DNA of 64,000 nt from Dyadobacter chenwenxiniae (GTDB lineage Bacteria; Bacteroidota; Bacteroidia; Cytophagales; Spirosomataceae): positions 5,885,001 through 5,949,000 of the forward strand of contig NZ_CP094997.1 in NCBI RefSeq assembly GCF_022869785.1. Direction: 5' to 3'. A program made the position numbers and the translations under genes. Positions within the stretch are counted from its first letter, which is position 1, and every line of letters begins with the position of its first letter. The notes below the pieces were generated by a model that saw only the letters and a program-made list of their open reading frames with translations, had not been told where the DNA came from and searched no databases. This document shows positions 43,501-51,753 of this stretch, piece by piece.

Positions 43501-43770
43501 ATGGTCGCGGACTGTCATTATCTTATCATTGGGGATCGTATAGACCTTATTCCCCTGGATGGGGATCCCATTTTCGGCCTGTTGCACCACAAGCTTGCTG
43601 TGCCTGGAAAGCAGCGCCACGATATGACTTTGGAACTCGGCAGATAAGTGCTGGACAATGATATATGAAACCCCGTCGGATGGGGTATGGTCGAAAAATG
43701 TATTAAGCTCGTCAAGGCCACCAGCCGAAGCGCCTATTGCAATGATATGGTGCGGTTCTGCTGTAAACAT
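40594..43770 (-). CDS. CheB-CheR-PAS-histidine kinase hybrid
   Basis: A 1058-residue multidomain signalling protein. Order: CheB methylesterase (1-190) with catalytic Ser in GASAGG (S15), His in VQHLS and Asp in GSDGTDG; CheR methyltransferase (about 210-470) with VWVTGCATGEEAYS and FISCRNVLIYM; PAS-like region (490-620); a Gln/Glu-rich coiled coil (635-735); PAS (740-860); HisKA with HTASHDLLDPLASI (about 870) and HATPase_c with NLIANGIKYRS and EDNGLGM. Such CheB/CheR hybrids occur in many Bacteroidota. No chemoreceptor or flagellar gene is near, so a role outside classical chemotaxis is likely. Confidence 0.92.
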   Translation of the reverse strand: MFTAEPHHIIAIGASAGGLDELNTFFDHTPSDGVSYIIVQHLSAEFQSHIVALLSRHSKLVVQQAENGIPIQGNKVYTIPNDKIMTVRDHSLYLTDKQDERSPHMTINTFFQSLASDYGTKAIAVVLSGLGSDGTDGIKAIKKAGGLVIAREPDGTEFHSMPANAIATGMVDYILEPEAMPAAIEDYVKRELDLLATSIHDEEHVGEIIALINQKLPLDFSDYKQSTILRRIKRRAASNNFIELQGYIQFIKANPGELEVLAKDFLISVTAFFRDTESFEFVESQVIPAIMADLTPLQEIRVWVTGCATGEEAYSMAMLISEQLGDRINDHVVKIFATDIDGAALSQAGKGVYKTGVLAGLSQQRLKRFFTKEGNDYKVMPELRKMVIFAQHDLVKNPPYCNMHFISCRNVLIYMTPSLQKKIYQMLLFGLRPQGYLFLGSSENPLPIMQSLKVISKRFKVYKNQGTQHPGRFESYSLPDVPYKKLMGTAHSQEQTYKIPDRTLGDAINETLMKDLEQLVICIDPNEKIVKFYGDTTKFLLQKIMTSEFTELLPGPLAVAYKTVFNIVLQSGETSSVTGINIKQGEDIVSVTLTVSPMVYKGRSNGFLVVRISEEIPGEKVVAHGQVFNEQIYFDQYTQSLEQEVKDLKEKLMASNEKLYAQEENMQSFNEELLSANEEMQSTSEEMQSINEELHTINSDYQLKNKELLALNDDLNNYFRSNVNGQLFLDDQLRLIKYSPGAVKLINLLESDIGRPLANISTNFKIETIIEDINAVLSGDAVITKEIQTKNGKWFQVMTMPYIKQLDNKTSGAIITFNDITDLKIVQQQLDKKNEALMRINADLDNFVHTASHDLLDPLASIEVSISLMSSIDTSDPEIKEVLPIINGSVKKFRALISEIAVVAKIENNALETEPVDIDELLDNIEWSLDERVKSSGAVIKRDVQVKQVIFSKKNLRSILYNLIANGIKYRSERRPLITVRIWAEGNQTVLSVEDNGLGMEKRHLDAIFEKYTRLNAGGDGYGIGLYLASKIVNAAGGRIAVESEPGVGSKFVIYLNN

Positions 43771-44099
43771 ATAGGTTGTAGATGGGTGATAATTAACAAG
43801 GTATTATTTATGACTACCTACTTGAAATTGATGGTAAAAAGCAAAGCCTATACCTTCAAACGGACTACCTGTAAATTTGTAGACAGCCTGCTATTAAGAG
43901 CATGCCAAAGCAGAAAATATGAACGAATTATAACTACTTTTTATACAGCGCTTAACACTTTGTCGGGTTTCCCGGAAGGTCATAAGCCTGAACGATGTTG
44001 GAAACCTCATACTAAGTCCCTCCCGCGTCGCGACGTTTCCAGGGTCATCGAATAACGCACTGGCTTTGCAGAGGCCGGGTAGCCGCATCAACAAATCGG
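43771..44099. other. intergenic region, nothing supported
   Basis: This 329-bp gap separates the start of the hybrid kinase gene from the end of the receiver gene. Plus-strand ORFs here (for example from ATG 43810) have no recognisable features. A promoter for the kinase should lie near 43775-43830 but I see no clear consensus. Confidence 0.4.
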
Positions 44100-44492
44100 T
44101 TAGTCTACGGTAAGCAAACGCTGAATCCGGCCCGCAAGCAGTTGTATAGAACCTGTCTTTTCCACAAATTCATCCACTCCGATTTGTACAAGCTTGTTAC
44201 GAAATTCCTCAGGTATGGAAGATGAATAGACGACAAGCAGCGGATGATCAAATTGTTTCAATTTTTGCAGCTCCTGTAAACACTGGTCACCATCTATTCT
44301 GGGTAATCTCAGATCAATAAAGACGTAACCGGGAGGTGATGCTGAATTTTCCGAAAAATGCGTTATTGCTGACTCGCAATCTGCAAAGAATTGGCACTGC
44401 AATGGCTCATTTAGCTCGTCGATTGCCATTTGAAAAATTTCGTGATCGTCAATATCGTCGTCGATCATCACAAAAAGCCGCTTATTCCCCAT
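44100..44492 (-). CDS. stand-alone response regulator receiver
   Basis: A 130-residue receiver domain. Acidic residues are in MIDDDIDDHE (9-18), the phospho-acceptor is the Asp in FIDLRLPR (near 60), and the conserved Lys is in FVEKTG (near 113). There is no output domain. It lies upstream of the hybrid kinase gene on the same strand but 329 bp away, and is divergent from the cheB gene at 44692. It probably takes phosphate from the hybrid kinase. Confidence 0.88.
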   Translation of the reverse strand: MGNKRLFVMIDDDIDDHEIFQMAIDELNEPLQCQFFADCESAITHFSENSASPPGYVFIDLRLPRIDGDQCLQELQKLKQFDHPLLVVYSSSIPEEFRNKLVQIGVDEFVEKTGSIQLLAGRIQRLLTVD

Positions 44493-44691
44493 CTAATTTT
44501 AGATTATTACAGATATTACAGACACCCCTAAAAATTCATACCTGCTTGCATGATCCTTTTCAACCGATTCACTTCAATATTTCGGGGCGATCAGGGTTGA
44601 ACTGCACTAATAGCCTAACCACCTGGGAACTTCTGCTCTGGAACGGTTTTATAGCGGAACGATCATCATTATGATTTAGGCCTGAACAAAT

Positions 44692-45729
44692 ATGTCAAAT
44701 TCCCATGTAATTGTGATCGGCTCTTCGGCAGGGGGAGTCACAGCGCTACAGCAATTGGTAGCCGACTTGCCTTCTGACTTCAAGGTGCCGATTTTTATTG
44801 TCCAGCATGTTGCGGCAGATGTAAAAAGTTATTTACCTGAGATACTGACCCAGAAAGGCCCTTTGCCTGCCTGTCATCCAAAGGATGGGCAACTGATACT
44901 GCCAGGCAACATTTACCTTGCGCCGCCTGATCACCACATACTCATTGAAGGAGGGCATATCTTGGTTAAACAAGGTCCCAAGGAAAACCGTTTTCGGCCA
45001 TCGATTGATGCCTTATTCAGGTCAGCTGCGTATTCTTATGGACCTAATGTAATTGGGGTCATCCTGACGGGCATGCTCGACGATGGCAGCTCAGGAATGT
45101 GGTCCGTGCAGCGAATGGGAGGGACTACGATCGTGCAAGACCCGATCGAGGCAATGTATCCCAGTATGCCCTCGAGTGTTTTACAATATGTGGATGTAGA
45201 TTATCTCTTACCCCTGGACCAGATCAGTGCCCTGCTGATCGAGCTAACGAACAAAGCGATGCGAGCAGAACAAGCGGGTCTTGAAGACGAGAAGCAGCGG
45301 CTGAAGTTGGAAACCAGCATTGCTGCACAAGGCAATGGTTTTGAAAACGGTGTGTTGCAAATAGGCGAGCCTTCTCATTTCAGCTGCCCGGATTGCGGCG
45401 GGGCTATGGTTCAGATAAAAGAAGGTAGCCTTCTCCGTTTCCGATGCCATACAGGCCATGGATTCTCATCAGGCTCATTGTTACACGAAGTCAAAGAAAC
45501 AACTGAGAAAAAGTTGTGGCAATCCGTTCGCAGCATGGAAGAATCGATCATGCTGCTTAACATCATTGCAAACAATCTTGCCGAGAAAGGTAATGAGGAG
45601 GCAACGGCAGATTTTACATCAAAAGCACAGACAGCGACAAATAGTGTAAACGCCCTAAGAGCATATCTCTATGAGCACCTGATGACTCAGACTAGTACTG
45701 AAATAAACTCTGAAATAACCCAAAGCTGA
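44692..45729 (+). CDS. CheB-type methylesterase without receiver
   Basis: A 345-residue protein. The CheB catalytic domain fills 1-190, with Ser in GSSAGG (S12), His in VQHVA and Asp in MLDDGSSG. No receiver domain precedes it. The C-terminal part has a zinc-finger-like segment FSCPDCGG...FRCHTGHGFS near residues 227-260 and a helical tail, a layout seen in stand-alone CheB relatives. It lies next to the receiver and hybrid CheB-CheR kinase genes, forming a compact signalling cluster. Confidence 0.9.
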   Translation: MSNSHVIVIGSSAGGVTALQQLVADLPSDFKVPIFIVQHVAADVKSYLPEILTQKGPLPACHPKDGQLILPGNIYLAPPDHHILIEGGHILVKQGPKENRFRPSIDALFRSAAYSYGPNVIGVILTGMLDDGSSGMWSVQRMGGTTIVQDPIEAMYPSMPSSVLQYVDVDYLLPLDQISALLIELTNKAMRAEQAGLEDEKQRLKLETSIAAQGNGFENGVLQIGEPSHFSCPDCGGAMVQIKEGSLLRFRCHTGHGFSSGSLLHEVKETTEKKLWQSVRSMEESIMLLNIIANNLAEKGNEEATADFTSKAQTATNSVNALRAYLYEHLMTQTSTEINSEITQS

Positions 45730-46106
45730 AAGTGTTTTGCTTGATTGTCATTAGCGGCATTGGCTGGCCATCATAATCCAAGAAGACTGGATCAGGGATC
45801 GTCCGCTTGAGTTTCCGTGCATAATATCGGAATGTACCTTGGGATATTAGCAAAAGGATAGGAAATGTTATATTCACCCGGGCGGTTTGCCGCAGAGGAT
45901 GATAAGCATTTTCGCACTGTGTTGGTTCATTTTCTTCTTCCAGCTGTCTCGCTGGAAATACCAGAAGAACAGACCTGGATTTTTTGATTCTCTGTTTCCG
46001 TATCTTCTGTTCCCAGCCAGCCTTAAAACATCATTTGATCGTTCTACATTTCAAAATTGCTTCTGCCCCAGCGCCGTAGGTTTGGGGCAAACTCAGACAA
46101 CCTTAC
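45730..46106. other. intergenic region with one short hairpin
   Basis: This 377-bp gap between convergent genes contains a TTCCAGC/GCTGGAA inverted repeat at 45938-45957 with a T-rich stretch about 20 bp later, a weak terminator candidate. No gene is supported; the short ORFs here look non-coding. Confidence 0.4.
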
Positions 46107-49100
46107 TTACTCCACCACCAACTTCCGGACTTCAGGCCCGTGGTCGGTATCGAATTTTACCAGGTGAACACCTTGGGGTAATTTGCTCAGGACAAATCCG
46201 GTATCGCTCCGCTGAATGATTGCTGCGCCAATGCTTCTGCCCGCTAAATCTACAATCTGAATATTCCTCGGTGCCCCGACGGTACTGATCGTAACAGACG
46301 AGCCAGCCCTGACCGGGTTGGGGTATACGTAGGTTGATACTGGTTTATCCTCTGCCCGCAAACGCTGGATAGCGCTGTACGCATAGCTACCATCTGTATC
46401 CACAGCACGCAAACGGTAATAAGCAAGCTGGCCGAGGGATGCGAAAGCGGTATCGACAAAAGAATAGCTATGCGCGTAATCTTCGTTGCCGGTGGCTTTC
46501 ACTGTTCCGGCTTTAACGAAGTTTTTCCCATCAACACTGCGCTCGATATCAAAATAAGAAGCGTTTATTTCGCTGGTGGTTTTCCATTTTAACAGCGCAT
46601 TTCCTTCCGACTTCACTGCTGTAAAGCTAGCCAGATGAACTGGCAGAGCCTGCTCGTTCACGTTACTGTGCACAAAAAATCCTGAAAAGCCTTCTACCGC
46701 AAAGCTTAATTCCCAGCGCTTTGCATTATCATTCCATACAATATCCTGATCCTTGGGATTAATCAAAACAACCCTAGGATCACTGCCCGTCCAGCCCGTG
46801 TAACTATTTGGGTAACCCGTCTGGCTGGTACCGTGAATTTGCGTGATGCGAATGTTCTGGATGCCGTCACTATCCGTGGGACCGCTGGGCAATGCCGGGG
46901 CATCACCTCTGTTCTGATTAAAATCATCAAAATCAGATTGGGCTATAAAAAGCGTTACCTGCCCGGTAGCCGTGCCGGCATTGGCTTCGGGCGTGATATC
47001 ATAGTAACGCCGAACATACGGCTGGTCTGTGGAAGGCGCCGTTAAGGCCACATACACTTTCATTTTGACGGGACCAGTTACAGCAGTACTTTCATCCGAA
47101 GGCACTACCATGCCGATTTCACCACAATCAGTGCGAAAAGTTGCAGGAGCATAGTACATTGTTTTTGTAGCTTCTGAGTAATCACCTGCCAGATTATTAT
47201 CGGTCACGGGGTCCTCATTCACGATTACATAAAGATTACCTTCGCCATATCCGACCAGTGAATAATGATATACGGTGTTCCATGTTACGTTAAGTGCAAT
47301 ACCAGAGCGAGGTTTTGTGCCCAGAATACTGTTGCAAGACTTCACCACGCCCGATAGAGGTGTTTTCCCGGGCATAGGAGTCATTGCTCCCGCATAAGCG
47401 TTAATGTTATAATTGTACCAAAAGTTGTCTTCGATGTAATAATTTCCATTTTCAAAAGGCTTGACGTAGCCTACATATCTAAACTCAGAGGATCCTACTA
47501 ATGAATTAGAAGCGCTTACCGGACCTTTCAAATTCTTATTTCCATCACCCCATGTTACTGCACCTATATGGTTTTTCGGCAAACTGCGCCAAGTCCGGCT
47601 TGCCACAACATAATTTCCGTCACTCAGGGCGGTAACATCCCAACCTACCAAATCACCTTCGGTCGACCCGACCAGCGAATTAAAGGGACTTACAAAACCA
47701 ACCGACCCAGTGGTTCCATTGCCCAGGGTTACAGCTCCTGCCTCTCGCGCCGGACCATTAGTCCAGTAAGGGCTGCAGATAACGTAATTTCCGTTTTTCA
47801 GAGGTATTGCACTTTTACCTACATGATCGTACATACGATACCCTATCAGTGAATTGGACTTACTTATTACGCCGACCAATGCTGTTGCCCCATTGGCAAA
47901 AGTTGCCGCGCCAACACCTGGGGTAATACCATTACTCCAATTTGGGCTGGAAACAACATAATTGCCGTTGGTCAGACCAATGATGTGTTTGCCTACGCCG
48001 TCTTCATTTGTAGAACCAATCAGCGAGTTTGAAGCATTGACCGTGCCAGTCATACCTGTTTCGCCATTTGCCCACGTGGAAGCGCCCACATACACTCCAG
48101 GCGTGCTTTGCCAGCTTTGGCTTGTAACTACATAATTGCCATTGGCCAGGGCACAAACATATCCAAACCCGACCCCATCATTAGGTTTAGAACCGACCAA
48201 TGAGTTGGAAATCGAAATTGTGCCGGTTATGCCTTTCGTGCCATCAGCCCACGTCACTGCACCTGCAAATTTTGCAGCCCCATTGGCCCAATGCGTGGTA
48301 GAAACTACATAATTTCCGTTGGTGAGGGCAGTTACAATACCAACATTATCAGCTTCGACCGTACCAACCAGTGAATTGGAAACACTCACGATCCCGGTAA
48401 CCCCTGTCAAGCCACTTCCCCAGGTCGCCGCTCCTGCATCTACGATGGAACCATTGTCCCAATATTCGCTTTGAACCACATAATTTCCATTTGTCAGAAC
48501 GACGACAGCATATCCTATCTGATCATTGCTATGTGATCCAATTAATGAATTGGAAACGTTGATCTCTCCTGTGACGCCAGTCGTGCCATTACCCCAGGTT
48601 GCCGCCCCTGCATCCTGCACAGAACCATTATCCCAGGCACGACTTTGCACAACATAATTTCCGTTGGTAAGAACCTTGACATCGTCAAAACCTACTTTGT
48701 CCTCTTTCTTAGTTCCTATGAGTGAATTGGAAGCACTTACAACGCCTGTTATGCCCATGGCTCCGTTTCCCCAGGTCACTGCACCCGCATCGGTTGCGGC
48801 ACCATTGTCCCACAGTGTGCTGCGAACAACGTAATTTCCATTGGGTAGCGATACGACCTGGTCCACACCGACAAAGTTGTTGGCCTTCGAGCCTACCAGC
48901 GAATTGGAGGCGTCTACTTTTCCTGAAATGCCCGTTGTACCGTTCGCCCAGGTTACTGCGCCAGCAAAGGCTGCCGAGCCATTGCTCCAATCCGGGCTGC
49001 ACACAACAAAATTTCCATTGGAAAGGGCTGTTACCCCCCGGCTTCCTACCCGGTCATTTTTCCCGCTACCCGTGAGCGTGCTGATTAACTGATGGTTAGC

Positions 49101-49328
49101 CCCATTATAAAGATACACTGCGCCGACGTGTGTTTTCCCTCCATCGTTCCATTCAGGATCTGTTACGACATAATTTCCGTTTGTTAGAACGGTAATGTGA
49201 GACCCCAATTTTTCGCTACCTTTTCGACCGGCAACATAGGTTTTCTGAGCTGGTGATACAACTGGCAGCAAAAAAATCAGCGCCAAAATCCACGGAAGAA
49301 GAACATGTTTTGATAGGTGTGTATGCAT
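46107..49328 (-). CDS. T9SS-exported protein with eleven DUF5650-type repeats
   Basis: A 1073-residue secreted protein. The signal peptide ends SPAQ near residue 28. Eleven repeats of about 57-59 residues follow from about residue 48, each built around NGNYVV...W-x-NG...AGA-x-TW-x-NG...SNSLVGS, the pattern I associate with DUF5650. Then comes a beta-rich region, a fibronectin-like segment (SFTAVKSEGNALLKW) and a C-terminal T9SS type A sorting domain (VYPNPVRAGSSVTI near 990). It is probably a cell-surface or released protein. The two last repeats are more degenerate. Confidence 0.9.
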   Translation of the reverse strand: MHTHLSKHVLLPWILALIFLLPVVSPAQKTYVAGRKGSEKLGSHITVLTNGNYVVTDPEWNDGGKTHVGAVYLYNGANHQLISTLTGSGKNDRVGSRGVTALSNGNFVVCSPDWSNGSAAFAGAVTWANGTTGISGKVDASNSLVGSKANNFVGVDQVVSLPNGNYVVRSTLWDNGAATDAGAVTWGNGAMGITGVVSASNSLIGTKKEDKVGFDDVKVLTNGNYVVQSRAWDNGSVQDAGAATWGNGTTGVTGEINVSNSLIGSHSNDQIGYAVVVLTNGNYVVQSEYWDNGSIVDAGAATWGSGLTGVTGIVSVSNSLVGTVEADNVGIVTALTNGNYVVSTTHWANGAAKFAGAVTWADGTKGITGTISISNSLVGSKPNDGVGFGYVCALANGNYVVTSQSWQSTPGVYVGASTWANGETGMTGTVNASNSLIGSTNEDGVGKHIIGLTNGNYVVSSPNWSNGITPGVGAATFANGATALVGVISKSNSLIGYRMYDHVGKSAIPLKNGNYVICSPYWTNGPAREAGAVTLGNGTTGSVGFVSPFNSLVGSTEGDLVGWDVTALSDGNYVVASRTWRSLPKNHIGAVTWGDGNKNLKGPVSASNSLVGSSEFRYVGYVKPFENGNYYIEDNFWYNYNINAYAGAMTPMPGKTPLSGVVKSCNSILGTKPRSGIALNVTWNTVYHYSLVGYGEGNLYVIVNEDPVTDNNLAGDYSEATKTMYYAPATFRTDCGEIGMVVPSDESTAVTGPVKMKVYVALTAPSTDQPYVRRYYDITPEANAGTATGQVTLFIAQSDFDDFNQNRGDAPALPSGPTDSDGIQNIRITQIHGTSQTGYPNSYTGWTGSDPRVVLINPKDQDIVWNDNAKRWELSFAVEGFSGFFVHSNVNEQALPVHLASFTAVKSEGNALLKWKTTSEINASYFDIERSVDGKNFVKAGTVKATGNEDYAHSYSFVDTAFASLGQLAYYRLRAVDTDGSYAYSAIQRLRAEDKPVSTYVYPNPVRAGSSVTISTVGAPRNIQIVDLAGRSIGAAIIQRSDTGFVLSKLPQGVHLVKFDTDHGPEVRKLVVE

Positions 49329-49648
49329 AGTAATTTTGTTAAAATGAAAATAAAGATACTTTTTTTTGATTTTGTTTAATCATACGCATAGTATTTCTTG
49401 TGTTGGGTGCCTGTAAAAGCTGCTCCGCACGCTATAGAATCCGTTGACAGCTAGCCAGTGCGTTGAAAATGAGCGCTGTATTGTACATTTTCAAAATGCA
49501 CTTTTTTGTGTGGATACCATTTTAGGGGCAATGGACCGGACGGTGATGAGCCTGATTGTGGAGTTAAATAGGCCACGGACGCATGTGGTCGAAAGGTAAT
49601 TCTCATCGCCTTTTGGACGAAATGGGGAAGGTCAGCTTCGCTGCATCG
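49329..49648. other. intergenic region holding repeat copy A
   Basis: This 320-bp gap lies upstream of the T9SS-repeat protein gene and downstream of the lipoprotein gene on the same strand. It contains the promoter region of the former and the 155-bp repeat copy at 49443-49597. No gene is supported. Confidence 0.6.
49443..49597 (+). repeat. diverged inverted repeat, copy A
   Basis: About 155 bp that match, in inverted orientation, positions 57947-58103 at roughly 80% identity by eye. The first 23 bp (starting GTTGACAGCTAGCC) are identical in both copies, as are ATTTTAG and GACGCATG blocks. No terminal inverted repeats or coding capacity is convincing. The two copies bracket the integrative element but lie outside its tRNA-derived att end on the left. 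Confidence 0.8.
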
Positions 49649-50203
49649 TCATTTTGGGGCTGTCCATTCACGGCCGCTGACCATTACTATTGGAACCCGG
49701 AACCGTCCGCTTCTGACTTTGACTGTATCAATGGGAACGCGATCGAGACCTTTGGTATAGCTTACAGCATCATACTCAAAATTCCCTCCGACTTCATGAT
49801 CAGTGAGAAGCGTAATTTCTACAAATCCGTTTATGCTCGAACTAAGAAAATCATTCGTATTCATTTTGTAGGTTATTACGTTTCCATAAACCCCGCCAAT
49901 AGCGCTTGCTTCTTCTTTAGTGTTATTGAAATAAAACTTCCCTCTGCTAACAGGGCTATTGACGCCTATACTCAAATTGTAACGCGACCCATCAGTCAGA
50001 GAATTTTCCATATGTCCACCCACCGACAAGTTGTGCCCATTTGTATTGTCGTTGAAATCAAGCTGGGCGGCAGCCATATTTTTATCTGAAACCCAAGATA
50101 AATTATTCACAGTGGCCGTCATGAATGATTCGGTTGTCACTTGGTCTTTTTGACACGATTGGAACACGCAAGACAAGACAACCAGCGCAAATACTTGTTT
50201 CAT
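49649..50203 (-). CDS. lipoprotein of unknown function (DUF6252-like)
   Basis: A 184-residue protein with a lipoprotein signal MKQVFALVVLSCVFQSC, with Cys17 as lipidation site. The mature part starts FMTATVNNLSWVSD and is beta-rich, ending RFRVPIVMVSGREW. The MTA-x-VN opening and size suggest the DUF6252-like group, an uncharacterised set of Bacteroidota lipoproteins; this is tentative. It lies on the chromosomal side of the tRNA-Pro fragment, just downstream of its terminator. Confidence 0.75.
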   Translation of the reverse strand: MKQVFALVVLSCVFQSCQKDQVTTESFMTATVNNLSWVSDKNMAAAQLDFNDNTNGHNLSVGGHMENSLTDGSRYNLSIGVNSPVSRGKFYFNNTKEEASAIGGVYGNVITYKMNTNDFLSSSINGFVEITLLTDHEVGGNFEYDAVSYTKGLDRVPIDTVKVRSGRFRVPIVMVSGREWTAPK

Positions 50204-50270
50204 GAGAGATAGGATTTGAAATCAGCTGGTGAAAATAAACACAATCATCACCTAAAAGAATGTCCGACCT

Positions 50271-50306
50271 AAAAAAAAGCCACTTACAATTCTCATTGTA
50301 AGTGGC
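50271..50306 (-). terminator. tRNA-type hairpin terminator
   Basis: Perfect 12-bp arms (GCCACTTACAAT and ATTGTAAGTGGC) with a 4-nt loop; on the minus strand eight T follow. It sits 12 bp beyond the 3' end of the tRNA-Pro fragment, and is probably the original terminator of the intact tRNA gene before integration. Confidence 0.85.
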
Positions 50307-50317
50307 TGAAACCAATG

Positions 50318-50358
50318 TCGGGATGACAAGATTCGAACTTGCGACCCCTAGCACCCAA
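50318..50358 (-). other. 3' fragment of tRNA-Pro(UGG), attachment site of the element
   Basis: On the minus strand the 41 nt read from position 33 of a tRNA: anticodon TGG followed by G37, the anticodon stem 3' strand GCTAG, a 5-nt variable loop, the T arm GCAAG-TTCGAAT-CTTGT, acceptor strand CATCCCG and discriminator A. No 5' half lies upstream. This is the duplicated end left by integration into a tRNA-Pro gene. The integrase begins 152 bp away. The intact tRNA should be at the other end of the element, and is not in this window. Confidence 0.85.
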
Positions 50359-50510
50359 TCGGAGAAAAATTGTATTATTTCAAGAAGTTTCTCTACGTAG
50401 AATTATCCTAAGCACCTCTAAATGAGCATTTTCATTATTTTTTGTAACTTTGGTTAACTTACGTTAGACACGAAATGTTCGACCTATGTTCGACCTAAAG
50501 TTGCAGCATC

Positions 50511-51749
50511 ATGGCTATTTCAACCAAGTTTGTCCTAAGAAAGAAACATGAATCAGCGGAAGATCAGTTTGCGATAATGCTCCAAATAATTATCGACAGA
50601 AAGAACCTGCTGGTTAGTACAAGGAGATATTCGGGTGAAAAGGAATGGCAGTCTAAATCTCAATCTGTAAGCAAAATACATCCAAAACATAAGGAAATCA
50701 ACCTTTTGCTTAGGACGATAGACTCAGAAGTTGATTTTATGATAATTTCCTTTGGCAAACAAGGCAAACGTCCATCGTTCGAAGATGTCAAGGCTCTGGT
50801 AAAAAAGCTGACCGGAGGCCAAACGGAAGGCGAGAAGAAGAAGCTCTTTGTACTTTTCGAAGAACATATCGCCAAGCTTCGTAGTTTGAACCGGTTGGGA
50901 AGCGCAGAGTCCTATGTTTCAACTTTGAAAAGCCTAAAAAATTTCACTAACCAAAAGGACCCAGATATCTTGTCAATTGGGCTTTCATTTTTGAATAAGT
51001 ATGAGAACTGGCTGATTGACAGGGGTTGCTCTATAGTTACGAGAAGTTTTTACTTGAGAACATTACGTACACTTTGGAAAGCTGGGATCAAGGAAAAGTA
51101 TTACCCTGAAACACGTTATCCGTTTAAGGACTTTTCATTTTCTAAGTATAATAATCCTCGCACCAAGAAAAGGGCTATAACCAGGGATCAGATTGAACTG
51201 ATTGCATCTGCGGTGATAGATCCTGAAAACGACTCTTTAATCAATTCGAAAAATTACTTCCTTTTCAGCTTTTATTGCAGGGGATTAAATTTTACCGACT
51301 TGGCTGAACTCAAATGGACTAACATCGTAGACGAAGAGCTTCACTATGTAAGATCTAAAACCAAGGAGGAGTTCAGGTTTCGATTGCATCCAGCAGCAAT
51401 TCAGATCTTAGAATACTACAGAGATTTGAAGGGGAATAGCGATGCTGGCTATTTATTCCCCATTCTTTACAAGCGGCATGCAACTATCCAGTCCATCCGA
51501 GAACGTAAGAAGAAAATACTCACACGAGTAAACAAGCAAATTAAAGAACTTGGAATATCCCTTGGTATCTTAAAACCAATAACCACCTACGTGGCCAGGC
51601 ACTCATATGCAACAGCTCTCCGCAGGAATGGCATATCAAAGGAAACCATCGGTCGAAGCCTGGGGCATGATAGCCTTAAGACGACAGATATCTATTTGGA
51701 AGACATCGGTGATCCGTTGTTAGATGAATTGATCAACTCAACAATCTAG
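50511..51749 (+). CDS. tyrosine site-specific recombinase (integrase)
   Basis: A 412-residue integrase of the Bacteroidota type. Residues of about 1-90 are an arm-binding-like domain, 110-215 a SAM-like core-binding domain, and 220-410 the catalytic domain. Catalytic residues are visible: Arg in FYCRGLNFTDLAELKW (near 260), Lys-containing YVRSKTKEEFRF, ARHSYATAL (near 362), GHDSLKTTDIY with nucleophile Tyr395. It is the first gene after the tRNA-Pro att fragment and is intact. It presumably catalysed the insertion. Confidence 0.95.
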   Translation: MAISTKFVLRKKHESAEDQFAIMLQIIIDRKNLLVSTRRYSGEKEWQSKSQSVSKIHPKHKEINLLLRTIDSEVDFMIISFGKQGKRPSFEDVKALVKKLTGGQTEGEKKKLFVLFEEHIAKLRSLNRLGSAESYVSTLKSLKNFTNQKDPDILSIGLSFLNKYENWLIDRGCSIVTRSFYLRTLRTLWKAGIKEKYYPETRYPFKDFSFSKYNNPRTKKRAITRDQIELIASAVIDPENDSLINSKNYFLFSFYCRGLNFTDLAELKWTNIVDEELHYVRSKTKEEFRFRLHPAAIQILEYYRDLKGNSDAGYLFPILYKRHATIQSIRERKKKILTRVNKQIKELGISLGILKPITTYVARHSYATALRRNGISKETIGRSLGHDSLKTTDIYLEDIGDPLLDELINSTI

Positions 51750-51753
51750 CTTA

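Noticed and set aside
43810..44055. Plus-strand 81-codon frame between the kinase and receiver genes
   Set aside because: No signal, domain or sensible composition; likely chance.
46107..49328. Short tandem DNA repeats as a possible CRISPR array
   Set aside because: The periodicity is about 175 bp and encodes protein repeats with diverged DNA; there are no 30-bp repeats with unique spacers.
49583..50089. 168-codon plus-strand frame
   Set aside because: It is antisense to the lipoprotein gene at 49649-50203, which has a clear lipobox signal.
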